Shown here: positions 51,939 to 63,133 of the stretch, one piece after another | Position numbering within the stretch: the stretch's first letter is position 1 | Layout: each line of letters starts with the position of its first letter | Assembly (NCBI RefSeq): GCF_003171515.1 | Contig: NC_089395.1 | Location: 1,550,001 to 1,614,000 of the forward strand | Origin: Pyrenophora tritici-repentis | Taxonomy: Eukaryota > Ascomycota > Dothideomycetes > Pleosporales > Pleosporaceae | Direction: 5' to 3' | DNA length: 64,000 nucleotides | Translations under genes and position numbers: made by a program | Notes under the pieces: model-generated | Database searches by the model: none | The model's input: the letters and a program-made list of their open reading frames with translations, nothing else | What the model was told of the DNA's origin: nothing

Positions 51939-54196
51939 GGTTGTAGTAGTTGTGATATTTGTTGCAAGTTGAGAGTGAGGGTTGCGATGTATTAGAAAGT
52001 GGGAATGTGAGGAGAAACGAAGAGAACTCTGGCGGAGTTTTTTATGATGATTAAGCATGGTTTTAGTGGTACTTGCGGCGCCAGGCTCGCGGAACCTCCC
52101 TATCTAGTATTCCGAACCACGCGTAACCTTGGCTGTCAATGTGTTCGGTCCGGTCAGCAGTGTCGTTGTTTATATAACGTAGGTTGTAGTAGGAGCTCCT
52201 CGAGTACACAATGAATAAGGAACCTAGTTTAACCCGTTAGGATAATCTCCACTGTTGGGTGTCTCATGAAAGCTGAGTTTCGGCATGACAGTCTATCTTT
52301 GCTTCGGCACGGTAGGTAGTTCTATCGGCTTAATACTCCTTCCCTGTAGCCCTAGTTCCCGCGGTCTCACCGTTTGACAGCGCTCTAGAGCATGGTGTGA
52401 AGATATCTCCCCGCCAACAACAATCCTGGGGATGACGTGAGATAAGCTGCTTGGCGACCCCGCTCCCTATAGCATTGGCGAAAGAAAAATTCTGCGCGGT
52501 ATTATTTACCTCGAAGTCGAGGAGCTTAGCGTAATAGGCAGTAGCTGGCTGTCTATGCAAAGCAGGCTCACGTGACTTGGCCAGAATCTTTGTGTGGGAC
52601 AAGGCTTTGCTGCTATGTTCAGCATTTCAAGCCACGTTTGCAACCTCGGGCTGTCGACTACCACACTAATATTTCGGAGGGCAAAAGCAATCGTTGTTAG
52701 TCTCCACTTTATTATTTCTAGTAGTCGGTTTAGTAAAAGCGCGATACAAAGTGTCGAGACGCGGTGAGAGCCTTCACTAGTATTCACGGTGAATCAGGCT
52801 TCCCGTGCTCTGATTGGCCAGGCACTGATTAGTCAGCTGCTCCGTGCGCGCACCATAGATATTCTCCCTTCTCCCGTAGCTCCAATACAACAAGTTCACG
52901 CACATTTTCTCCACCTTCATCACAAAGAGCGTCATGGAAAGGCCCACATTGCGCTAAAGCAGGCAGCTTCGCCTGACCAGTTCGGGCACTACTCCAACGT
53001 CAGCTAAATGCAACTTCTCGGAGGTACCCATACGCATAACGCTGCATGATTCTTTACAACTAACCCAGCTCGGTTTTTCTCAAGGCGGCATCTTGTTCAC
53101 TGTCCCGTACTAGTAACTGTATTGGTATATTGCTTGATTATAGGCGCGACGCGTCATATACTGGCATTTTTGGGGCTGATTTACAGTACCACATTGCAAA
53201 GGAGGTGTCGAATAAGGAAAGAGAGAGGAGAGCGATAGTACAGGCACGCATGTTGGAGATGCGGCAGATGATTGGCAGGGGTAGGAATGCGATGTCTGAG
53301 TTACGGGTAAGAGGATTGAAGCAGGGAAAAGGCTCGCGACAGGTTCCAAAAACTGACAGTCTGTCATCCGACGGGCTCATACGGTTGGGGGATGACACCG
53401 TAGCTGACAGGGGCATGATCGGAAGACTTGCTCTTATGTTGAGGGTGCCTCGTGTCAGACGGTCTGACCATGCGAAACCTAACACTTGTTGGAAATTTAT
53501 CATGCCACTCATTGACCTTTGATCGAGTGCTGACGGACAGGAAATCCCGTGCACGAGCAGATTGTCGTTGATGACTATGATGACATCCTCCGACGTGAAG
53601 ATTGAGCAGGACGCAACCAAGTCAAAAAGCTCAGTCCAAATCACATGATCAATGAATCTCCAATTTGACTGATTACATGGTATGTACGAAAACACCCGTG
53701 CGCGATGTGCATGTTAACTAATGTCACATGATATTGTTTAACATGCGATTGCTAACATGGTCACGAAACTCTATCTCATCTTATAAGGCAATGCGAAGAT
53801 GCTTGTGGACACGATCTGCCGATCATGTTAGACGGGAGAACAAGGAACATGATCCGTTCTATAGCCTTGCAAACCTCGGCGTAATCCGTCTTGCGGGAAA
53901 ATCAGTCCGATAATGTCGCAGTCGGATCCAGATAGCCTCTTCCACGTATGAACATGATCTTCTCCCTGGCGTCTTCATCTGTCTTGAGAGAAACGTACAA
54001 GGCAAAATATCAAAATCACAAGGAATCAAACGGGACGCAGTCTGGAAAGAATTACTGCAGCATTCATTTCACGTGCATGATGGGAACTCGAGGTAACAAT
54101 AACTTCTACCACCTCGCTTATTCAATTGTAGGTAAGGTGTGAAAAGATATGTCGCTTGTTTCAAGCAAGGACTGATCTTACTTTCCTCCATCAACC
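51939..54196. other. 2.2 kb gene-poor region
   Basis: Apart from the duplicated block above, only unrecognised frames (130 codons plus strand at 53130; 185 codons minus strand at 53138, overlapping it). Neither has a signal peptide or known motif. Confidence 0.5.
52230..52440 (+). repeat. Diverged direct duplicate of 51165-51610
   Basis: Shared ordered blocks: CCGTTAG..ATCTCCACT, a CTC(C/A)TG(T/A)AAAG(C)-type block, CGGTCTCACCG/AGTCTCACTG, GACAGCGCTCTAG and GAGCATG(A/G)TGTGAAG. A decayed tandem segmental duplication covering the 3' flank of paralogue B. Confidence 0.55.
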
Positions 54197-56292
54197 CTAC
54201 AATCGTACTTTGCACGTCTTAACACGCGACACAGACTTGTCGCTCTCGCTCGTGGCCGTGAGTGTCACAGTAGCCTCCTTTGACGCACTACTTCCATGAC
54301 CAACAGCCACCTTGACACTCTTCTGTTTACCCGCTCCAGCGTACGCCAATGCGTTGGGTAACGCAACCTTCCAGCCCTCGCCCTCAACCTTTGCCTCCAG
54401 ACGGAAGATGTCAGATCCAAGGTAAGCAGAGAGATCCTGAGGATGGGGATTCGTGCTTAGCATAGCGGCCTGACCAGTGTTTTTGAGCTCGAAAGTACAG
54501 TACGTGCCGCTGGCGGTGCTGGAGCTGTTTGCAACCTTGCCGGACCCAAGCTCGATGCCGTGTTTGGCGGTAGTGGTGGCGTTGGTAGCGGTCGATGCGA
54601 CACCGACGGTGTAGTGCAGAACGCCAGCGTCATCGCGGATGGTATCGAGGATGTAGAAATGGAGGCCGTTTGGCGCGTCGATGTACTCGTACTGCGAGCC
54701 AGAGTTTGTGCCGGCATGGAACAGCGCGTCGGCCAATTGCCTGTAATCGCCAATGGTCCAGTATCTCGCGGTTCCGTTGGGCAGGTAAAAGTCAATCTGT
54801 CGTGCGTCCTGGGGGTTGGCGTCAATTGTCCACTGGAAAGGCTGGACACGGTCGCTATCCTTTGTCTTGCTGATCATGACTCCGGAGTCGGGGCAGAAGG
54901 AGTCTGGTCCCATGCGATCAATCACCTCAAGGTTGTAGTTGTTGAATCCACGGCCATCACACAGCGGATCGGTGGTGGTGTTGCAAGGCGGCGCGAGATC
55001 GCCCGCAGCGCCAAAAGAGATGTTGAAACCCATGAGGGTGCCGAAAGGGTCAACGGAGCGAGCCGTAATCTGCGCAACGACCGGACCGGAAGCGGCGAGT
55101 CCATCACGAGAAACCTGAAGGATAGGTGTGGAGTCGATAAGGCCAATCTGATGCTTGTCGCGCATCGAATGCAATGAGCCCATGGACCCGCCCTTTACCG
55201 GAGGAATCTGCCAGCGTGTATGAGGTCCGCCGGGTCCATTGAAGCTACCCCGAGAAAGCATACTCCATGGGCCCGTGTATGAACGGCGGGCAGGATTACT
55301 GAACGGATTATTGTAGTTGTCGCCGATGCCGAGAAGATGCGACAATTCGTGAGCAAAGGTAGCCAGACCACTTGATTCGCCCTGGGTTGAAGAACCGCTT
55401 CCGGCGTTGGGCCAAATAGTCGACGCTGAAGCCCACGAAGACCACTCCACGTATCGTGTCTTGGCCCAATTTGGGAGCGAGGAGTTGGCGGGCGGCCCAA
55501 ACGCCTCTGGAACGTCTTCTTTGGATGCAAACTTCATCTCGCCAAACTCCTGCCATGTTGATGACTCGTCCTGTCCAGCTGATAGAATAAAAGCCAGCTC
55601 ATACGCATCTGCAGTCTCATTCCCAACTTCAGCGCGCCATGCACCAAGTGCATCGGTTCGAAGATCTACTGAGCATGGCGGGCCTTGGGGACACGCGCCT
55701 TCGTTGAAACCACCCTCCTCATCATCGACGCCATACTGGTAACTTTTCGCTGGCATGCGATATGGGCCAAACACGGTCAGATCCACACCGTACTTCCCAA
55801 ACGAATCGCCCATCCAGTATTCATGGAGCGTGTGTCCTTGATTGAGATCGTTGGGGACATTGAGAAAGTCGTGGTAGAACTTGGGCACATCCTCACGTTT
55901 CATGCCAGCGGCCAACGGTTGCGGGTTACCAAAGATATCCGAGTTGGCGGGTAGAGTGACTACAAAGGGCGAGTCTGGGTAGTCAACCGTGACCATGGCA
56001 ATGTTGAAGTTGCGGTCTCGGCCTTTGCGCGACGGATCTCCCCAGTTTGTTGTTGGCGGCACAACATAATCTATGCTTTTCTTAGCAATCTGCCTCTGAC
56101 AGGCGTAGTAACATAGGGCTGAGACATACCGTCCCAGGTCATGTTGTCCGGATTGACCCAGTTCTGAGGATCAATCGGCGCGAAAGGGGATGAAGGCGAG
56201 CTCTGGCGGGGGACTACAGCGGCCAAAGTTATTTGAAGCATAGCGCTTCCAAACGCCATTGCAGACGCGCTCGATGACTTTTGGCGCAACAT
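54197..56292 (-). CDS. Secreted M6-family-like zinc metalloprotease
   Basis: Two exons (56130-56292 and 54197-56070) join in frame to 678 aa. The hydrophobic N-terminal stretch (AMAFGSAMLQITLAAVVP, then RQ) is a signal sequence. Zinc site: THEL-type motif as FAHELSHLLGIGDNYNN (HExxH plus downstream Asp), with the Met-turn-like PWSMLSRGSFNGPGG. NFNIAMVTVDYPDSPFVVTL and GHTLHEYWMGDSFGKYGVDL are typical of immune-inhibitor-A-like M6 peptidases. The C-terminal ~150 residues form a Ser/Thr-rich beta domain. An extracellular peptidase for nutrition or interaction with hosts or bacteria is likely. Two possible starts (Met1 or Met12) give the same mature protein. Confidence 0.88.
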
Positions 56293-57171
56293 CTTCAGTC
56301 GTGACTCCCAGAGGTTGCGAGAGGAGTGAAGAGAAGAAAGAGGTCCACGGCAGGCAACAAGGTACTTGTACCTGCATTCCCAGCAACGGGGCTACTGACA
56401 CTATAGTCGCGATTATCCATGTTGTTAGTTGCGCAGGAGGCTATGACGCTGCCGTCTCCCGTCGTGGCATATCCGACTGCCTTCTTGGGTTAGCATCATC
56501 ATCTCCGCAGGCTTGGCGCGTAGCCACCTGCCCTTGTAGTCGTTGCTTGATGATAACATCGCAACCGTAACCGCAACTGTTATTTGATCCTGCGTCTCTT
56601 GGTGTTCTTTCAAGACATAACGATATGCTTAGCTGTGGAATGTGGGGTCTTGCAGAGCGATAGATGAATTGATCCTTGCTGCTTGCTTGCGAGTTGCGTG
56701 GGGCGGGGTAAGCGTTGTAAGAAGTCGTACGATCCGCATGCCTGAGCTGGGTTGTGCTACATGCTAAATCGTATTCTTGGCTTGGAAATACAATCGCAGT
56801 TGGCACAAGGACGTTGTTGTCTTGGACTTTGAGGGTAATGTGGGCTGGTCCATGTCTTGTGGCGTCGGATGCACCACCCGAAAGCTTAGACGCGCGTCTC
56901 ATCTGCCAACAGATGAAGTCATCGGCCCCTCAACACAAAAGATTGATATGTCGAAATGTCTCGCATGCGAGCTGCCTGTTCACGATGAGATGCGAAGATA
57001 TGAGTGCGACGTCACAATGCCTTGCGCATGTCATTTGCTAGCGGAAAGGAAGAAGCGTGACCGATGTGAGACCAAAGGCTTGTGCGACACTCAAGATTCT
57101 TCAAGATCAACGTGTCCAATGTACAAAGGAACAGAATGGAACTATACAGTAATTACAAGAATATGCCATGT
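56293..57171. other. Intergenic, no feature seen
   Basis: Between the metalloprotease start and the 3' end of the CBM18 gene. Frames here overlap each other on both strands and have no recognised content. Confidence 0.5.
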
Positions 57172-60100
57172 CTACAAAGAAGACACAGGAGTAAAAGTAA
57201 CATCATCAAAGTAAACCGTACTCACCGTCGAAAGACCCGTAGGACCAACACAATACAGTTTAAGGTCAAGGTTAACCATCATCTCAGATGACCCAGTCAA
57301 ATAGTACCCAGAGGTAGGCGCAAACTCCCTACTGGCAGTATAGATAAACCGATCACCCATGGCAACCAGCCCACCATTAACCTTCAAACCCACTTGGCAA
57401 GTAAGCCGACTATTGGCCGTGAAGAGGACATTCCACGACTTGAACTCGTAGAGCGTGTTGGGACAGACGACGACGTTTCGTTGCCGGAATTCCATGGATG
57501 CTGTGTAGCCGCTCGAAAGGGCGTTGACGGTCACGCGTAAGGCCCTTGTTCCGGTGCGCTTGGCCTCGACACCGCTGGTATAGACGTACGGGAGGGCGTA
57601 TCGGGAACCCACAAACTCCCAGGGTGACTGAACATTGGGTGTTGCGGCGGGGAAAAGTTCGAAGCTTGGTTCTTGGATAGCTTGACCACAGGTGGCGCCG
57701 ACGGAAGGGATGTTCTGGGGTGGTGCATTGCTGTTGAGATATATGTTAGTATATAGCTTCAATTAACAGGAGATTCGGGTCATATGATGGTACATACCGG
57801 AAAGGTGTAGGCAGAGCTTCAGGAGTGGCGGGTGGATCGGCAATTTCCAAAACCTGTACATTGTCTACTCCAAACGAGTAGGCCGCGTTTCCAGGGCAAT
57901 TGAAAAGCATAATCGGCGTAGCTTGTCCAGTTCCAAAGTTCCAGCGGAAATTGGTAGATACCTCCTCCCATGCACTGCCTCCAGTGAAATATGAAACCGG
58001 GATAATGTTCACTCCAAAAGCGAAATGCACGTAGCATTGAGGAGATAGCATACCGGTTTGGCTTCGGACGGTGACTGAAACGCGGTAAGTCGTTCCCTGG
58101 ACGCCTGCAATGTTGGGGAACACTAAGCTGATGGAACGAGACGCAGTTACTGATGTCTGGGCCATGTTGAATTCGAGATAACGCGTTCCTGCGTAAGCTG
58201 GTAGTTCTGGAGTGGATTCTCGGAGAACGACCGTACTGCCAGCACCGCCGCGAGGAGGTGCAGCACTGGGATCTTCAAAGCCACCGTTGGTAATCAGGCT
58301 AGGAGTGAAAGGGGTAGGTACTGGAACTGCTGAAGACGATGTCGATGACGCCACAAATGGTGTGGAACTGGAAACTTCAATCGTAGATGATGACACGGTT
58401 GATGAAGTTTCAACCACAGAAGAAGACGTGGTAGCTGGATCCGAACTTGCTGGTAGAGTTGATGAATCAGAGATTGTGGAACTGGAAACTCCTACGGTCG
58501 AAGTCGTAGCGATCGGGGTTGTTTCAACCACCGAAGAAGACGTCATGGTAGCCGTATCCGAGCTTGATGACAGAGTTTGTGAAGGCTCTGGTGTTGAGCT
58601 GGGCACTATTTCCACACTGCTAGATGTTTGGCTTGAGCTCGGCATTATTTCCATGCTGCTAGGTTCTAGGCTCGTGCTCTCAATGATGGAAATAGACGTG
58701 AACGACACCATATCAACTGACGAAGTAGGAACCTCCGAGGGGTTATCCGAGACTGAGATGGACGTCGATACAACAATGCTGGCTGTACTTGTAATGTCTT
58801 CTGAGCTTGCAGGTGAGCTTTCGGCCAAGCTAAAGCTAACAGGGTCGACAGTGCTAGATGTGATGACAGCCGACGGTGTCGGTGTGCTTGAAGTTTGAGT
58901 AATTTCAGGCGTGGATCTAACAGGATCGACAGTGCTAGACATGATGACAACAGACGATGTCGGCGTGCTTGAAAGATCTGATGAAATCTGCATCGTTTCA
59001 GAGGTAAAGCTAACAACATCGACACTGCTGGATGTGATGACAGCCGACGGTGTTGGTGTACTTGAAACATCAGATGACGTCTGAGTAATCTCAGAGCTCG
59101 AAGTCGTCGGATCCAAGGACTCAGTCAAAGTCGATGACGGCTCAAGCGATTGAGGAGATGGCGATGAGGACACCATGGGTGTGCTTGAACTTTCTGTGGA
59201 CGTTGAAATTGGCGTAGATGAACTCGAAAGAGTCTCAGTCGAAACTGTGATGCTTTCAGAGACGCTTGATGACGAATCGCTGGAACTGCTGGAGTAACTC
59301 AAAGCAGTGGGTGTCGTTGAAGGTATATCGAGGGTTGGTGTGATTGACGACGGCGACTGCGACGGCGATGGGGACGAAGAGATCTGTTGAACTGACGAAG
59401 TCGCAGATGAGCTGGCTGAATTGGAAGAAGCGATCGGCGTCAATGGTTCAGCAATGCTCGAAGTGGACATCAAGCTAAGACTTGAGGGTGCTGGAGAAGA
59501 AGCGCTGGGTTGAACAGTGTTCAGTGGCGTTGACAGGACCACTGAGGATAGAGAGCTAGATGTGGACGCTGCGGACGGTTGGACAGACGCAGAAGAAGAC
59601 GAAACCATTGATGACCGAACCGTGGACGATAATACACAAGATGACAGAGTGGTTCTTGGGCTAGGCATTCGCATTGTAGATGACGGCGGTAGAGTCGAGA
59701 ACGATCGAACACTAGAAGACGACTGTGGGGAAGTACAGCGACCAAATCCAGGCTGGCATTTAGCACCGCAGTACGCTGGGTCAGACCCGCAGTAGCTGTA
59801 TCTATAGGAGGACGTGTCAGCGTGTAAACTTCTCCCGTATGTATGGCGAGTACATACTCGGAACAACAATCACCAAACTTGGATCCTTGACAGCTAAACC
59901 CCTCCGTCGCACCATACATGTACCCACAACGAGCATTTGTAGAAACCTTGCCTGTGGACGCAGGCCTAGCAGCAGATGATGAAGACGATGCCTTGGTAGA
60001 AGCCGGACGTGTTGACGATGTAGTCTGTACCCTAGCACAGCTTCCAAATTTCGAATTGCAACCGGTACCACAATAGGCGGAAGTCGAGCCACTGGAGCAT

Positions 60101-60557
60101 GTCAGACACCAACCCTTCACACAAACGAAGAAAAGTCCGCCAAAACTCACCAGTACCCATATGAAGAACAGCAATTACCAAAGCTGGAGCCCTGGCAGGT
60201 AAACCCCTTGCTACCACCACACGTCCCATCATACGAGATCTTAGCTGTTGGGCTATAGGAAGACGTCGCGGGCGTGCAAGTGCCAAAGTTCTTGTCGCAT
60301 CCTACTCCGCAATGACTGGGGCTGGTACCACACCAACCGGATCTGAGAGCAAATAGTGTTAGTACGGTGAAAAACAACCACCATTTTTCAAGTTAGAGAC
60401 TAGAAAGAACTTACTGCGAGCAACAGTTTCCAAAAGCAGATCCTGTACACACGAGGCCGTTGTTCGATTTCCCACACCGACCAGTGTTGCTCACCTTGTG
60501 AGCGTGCACATTGACTGCAGTCAAGAGCGCAAGAGACCAGTAGATTAAGGAACGCAT
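57172..60557 (-). CDS. Large secreted protein: three CBM18 chitin-binding modules, Ser/Thr mucin-like stalk, two C-terminal beta-sandwich modules
   Basis: Starts MRSLIYWSLALLTAVNVHAH (signal peptide) at 60557. Each CBM18 module is split by an intron at about the same place: GRCGKSNNGLVCTGSAFGNC + WCGTSPSHCGVGCDKNFGTC; GTCGGSKGFTCQGSSFGNCC + YCGSTSAYCGTGCNSKFGSC; ARCGYMYGATEGFSCQGSKF + YCGSDPAYCGAKCQPGFGRC. Then follow about 450 Ser/Thr-rich residues, expected to be heavily O-mannosylated. Two related modules end the protein, each opening with an F-E motif (NGGFEDPSA; PSFELFPAA) and closing with FGVDNVQVLE or YFDDVTF, as in CBM4/9- or CBM-like jelly rolls. Five exons; the last intron (GTATGT..CAACAG) lies near 57740-57800. 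Probable cell-wall or extracellular chitin-binding protein, possibly shielding hyphae from chitinases. Confidence 0.87.
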
Positions 60558-61507
60558 CTTGTATGATGATTTCGTGTAAATTAAGAGAGTGGTCGTGTCG
60601 GTATTTTGATAACTGCAAAAGAGTGACCTTGACGATATTTCAACTGTAAAAGAGTGGATGCCCCAAGTCAGAGCGAGAGACAGGTTGCCCGATTTGAGAA
60701 ATGAGTTGGATGGACCAGTATTTAAACATTGCTTTCTGCAATGACTCTCCTCGCCTCGCCTGGCCTCGCCAAGTGAAGAGGGCGGCCTAGAGCTCGTAGG
60801 TCTAGTATCGTGGTGTATTGTACATGACTCGGACATGGCTTGTGCAAGGGTGGTGATTATGGTACCATACTTGAGATACCCACGATGGCACATCTTCTAT
60901 AGTACATTCCGCATTCCCAAACGAAACACTACAGTAGAACCACCGTTACTGTATCCTTTTGACCCGCATTCACAGCACCTACAGCATCCTTCTCTCTACC
61001 TACCTACTTACCAACTCACCAACTCTCCAATGCCACCTACTGCCAACACCCAACACACCTACATACATACTATTGAAAAAAAAAGCTCCAGCCTCATCCT
61101 CAACCCCAAACCGCGCATCTAGATCCCCATAACCCATGCCTCCAGCTGAACCACCGCAATTGGGGAGATTTGCAAGCACCGCATTTAGCATCCCATCACC
61201 CTTAAGCGACAGCGCTAGAACAGCCTCGCTCAGACGCCACAACATGCCCATGCCTATTCCGGCTATCTAGGTACAAGCCACTCGGCAGCCCCGCGCGCTC
61301 CATTGACGAACAAGGAAAAAAAGGGATCATAAACAAAGTCCCGGCTCGTGCACTGGGAACCGTCGTTGTTGCTGTGTTGATTTTGTCGTGCCGATGCCTA
61401 GGCCGAACGCCCCCACACGCCGCGCCTGGAAAAACCCTTCCCCACCACAACCACCTAGCAAAAAAAGAAACCCAGATTTTATAGGTAAAAAGGAAAAGCA
61501 AAAATGT
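60558..61507. other. Intergenic, no feature seen
   Basis: Includes the promoter of the CBM18 gene and the 3' flank of the tRNA gene. No gene is supported. Confidence 0.5.
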
Positions 61508-61600
61508 CGACCGATGTGGGACTCGAACCCACAGCCTCAGCCTGTACCTATGAATGGGCTTCTATAGGAGGGCTGCGCGCTACCATTGCGCCAACCGGCC
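61508..61600 (-). tRNA. tRNA-Arg (anticodon CCT) with an intron
   Basis: The minus strand folds as acceptor GGCCGGT/ATCGGTC, D-arm GCGC-AATGGTA-GCGC, anticodon stem CAGCC/GGCTG and T-arm GTGGG-TTCGAGT-CCCAC. The loop reads CT-CCT-A, so the anticodon is CCU, decoding AGG. A 21-nt intron follows position 37, the usual place in nuclear tRNA genes. CCA is not encoded. The 3' flank on the minus strand is ACATTTTTGC, giving a T-run for RNA polymerase III termination. Confidence 0.88.
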
Positions 61601-62156
61601 AGATGCTTTTTTGATGGAAGAATTTGGACGGGAAAGGAATATATTGGGGTGTAGAAAAGCATAGTGGGGACATGGCCATGGCGGGGTAACGGAATGTTTG
61701 CTGCGGGGCATTCCGCAGTTTGCATACCACAGCAAATCTGCTACCCTGACTTCTCCGGCGGTAGTTATAGAAGGAACTTGTTGATAGTTCTGCTGCATGT
61801 TTTTCTATACAGGATATATAACACACTATAACCCTTCTCTCCACGCGTGCTATATCTCTCTTATCCCTCCACCGCGAAACGCGCAACTTGACTCTCTAAC
61901 TAACTAACCGCCGCCGGACTAAGTATCTACTTGCCGTATCTTTTTCCTACCCACGCTAACTATATCCTCTCATCCATTTCTCCCATCTACTACACCCGAA
62001 AATCACCAAACCAACCCTCTCTCCCATCGTAACAATCATCCACCACCCCCGCTACCAACAATACTAGAAAATTATGCCTTTTTTTGGTCTTGTTTCGTCT
62101 TGTCTACGTGAACAAGCTGACGACATTATACGTAGTGTACATTGCATAGTCTATAG
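61601..62156. other. Intergenic, no feature seen
   Basis: Pyrimidine-rich single-copy-looking sequence. No gene supported. Confidence 0.5.
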
Positions 62157-62370
62157 TGTGGTGTAGTAGCTTGTCACGTGTTCGGCGTTAGGTAATCGGC
62201 GCTAGGGTTGAGTATTTCAGGGCAACTCCGCGTAAGAGGAGCTCGACATCTTATCGTACACCATTCTTAATACTACCGTTTATTGTTCGGATACCTTCTT
62301 GTTCTCTACTCTCTACCGATTGCGGGTCGGCAGCCTCTCTTCTGACTATTGAGACTATCCCTCTACCACA
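62157..62370 (+). repeat. Solo LTR, family A (copy 2, 214 bp)
   Basis: TGTGGTGTAGTAGC..CTCTACCACA with a 4-bp target duplication ATAG (62153-62156 and 62371-62374). It is the inverted partner of the LTR at 442-653. No internal retroelement sequence is attached. Confidence 0.88.
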
Positions 62371-62762
62371 ATAGCAAGAAATTCAAAAGGCCATTGTTGT
62401 AGACATCGGATTCCGAGAAGAAGCGTAGAAAGGATAGTTGTTTTGACTAGCTGCTCGTTTGGCAACAGGGAAAGTAGAGTAAAATAAGTTATTACTATAG
62501 GAGAGTAGGTAGACCGCCTATTTAATAGATGTTCTGTTTCTAAACACTCCCTCTAGGCTCAAGCGTTACTACACCCACAACCACACCTATAACTCAAACA
62601 TCATGACTATCAACCCCCTCCCCTACAAACTCGCCTACCCATCCTTCCCACACACACACAACCATTCAACCAACCCCACACACAACCTCAACCCAACAGA
62701 TATGCACTTCCAAATACTTTGGTAGAAAGATAACATCTTACAGTAGTCGTAGTCGTAGTCGT

Positions 62763-62794
<32 letters not shown>

Positions 62795-63133
62795 TAGTAG
62801 TAGTAGTCGTGGTTGTTATTGTTATTGAAGAGGATAACTATATATACATACAATGCACTTTTCGCACAGCACAGCACAGCACACCACGCCAGACCACACG
62901 AACCATGCCCTCGCCCTGAGAAACGGCCCAGGCTACGAAAAGAGAAGGAAAGCCTACGAAAGAAAAAAAGCCCATCATGATACAAAACATAGTCCAGAAC
63001 GTAGATGCGTGAACGGTTGAAAAACACCGCCTCCCCTCCCCGTTCCAACTCCGAAGAGCACACACACGTTATCCCACGCATTCAAACCTACGCACTCTCC
63101 GCCCTCCCACTCCCCCTCTCCCTCTCTCTCTCC
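62371..63133. other. Intergenic with a trinucleotide/hexanucleotide microsatellite
   Basis: No gene supported. See the microsatellite at 62743-62810. Confidence 0.5.
62743..62810. repeat. GTAGTC/GTA microsatellite
   Basis: About nine GTAGTC hexamers followed by seven GTA trimers. Confidence 0.95.

Noticed and set aside
53130..53695. 130-codon plus frame and 185-codon minus frame
   Set aside because: Mutually overlapping, no recognisable motif, no promoter or splice support.
58212..58898. 228-codon plus-strand frame
   Set aside because: Antisense shadow of the Ser/Thr-rich stalk of the CBM18 protein; the low-complexity codons on the real strand keep the reverse frame open.
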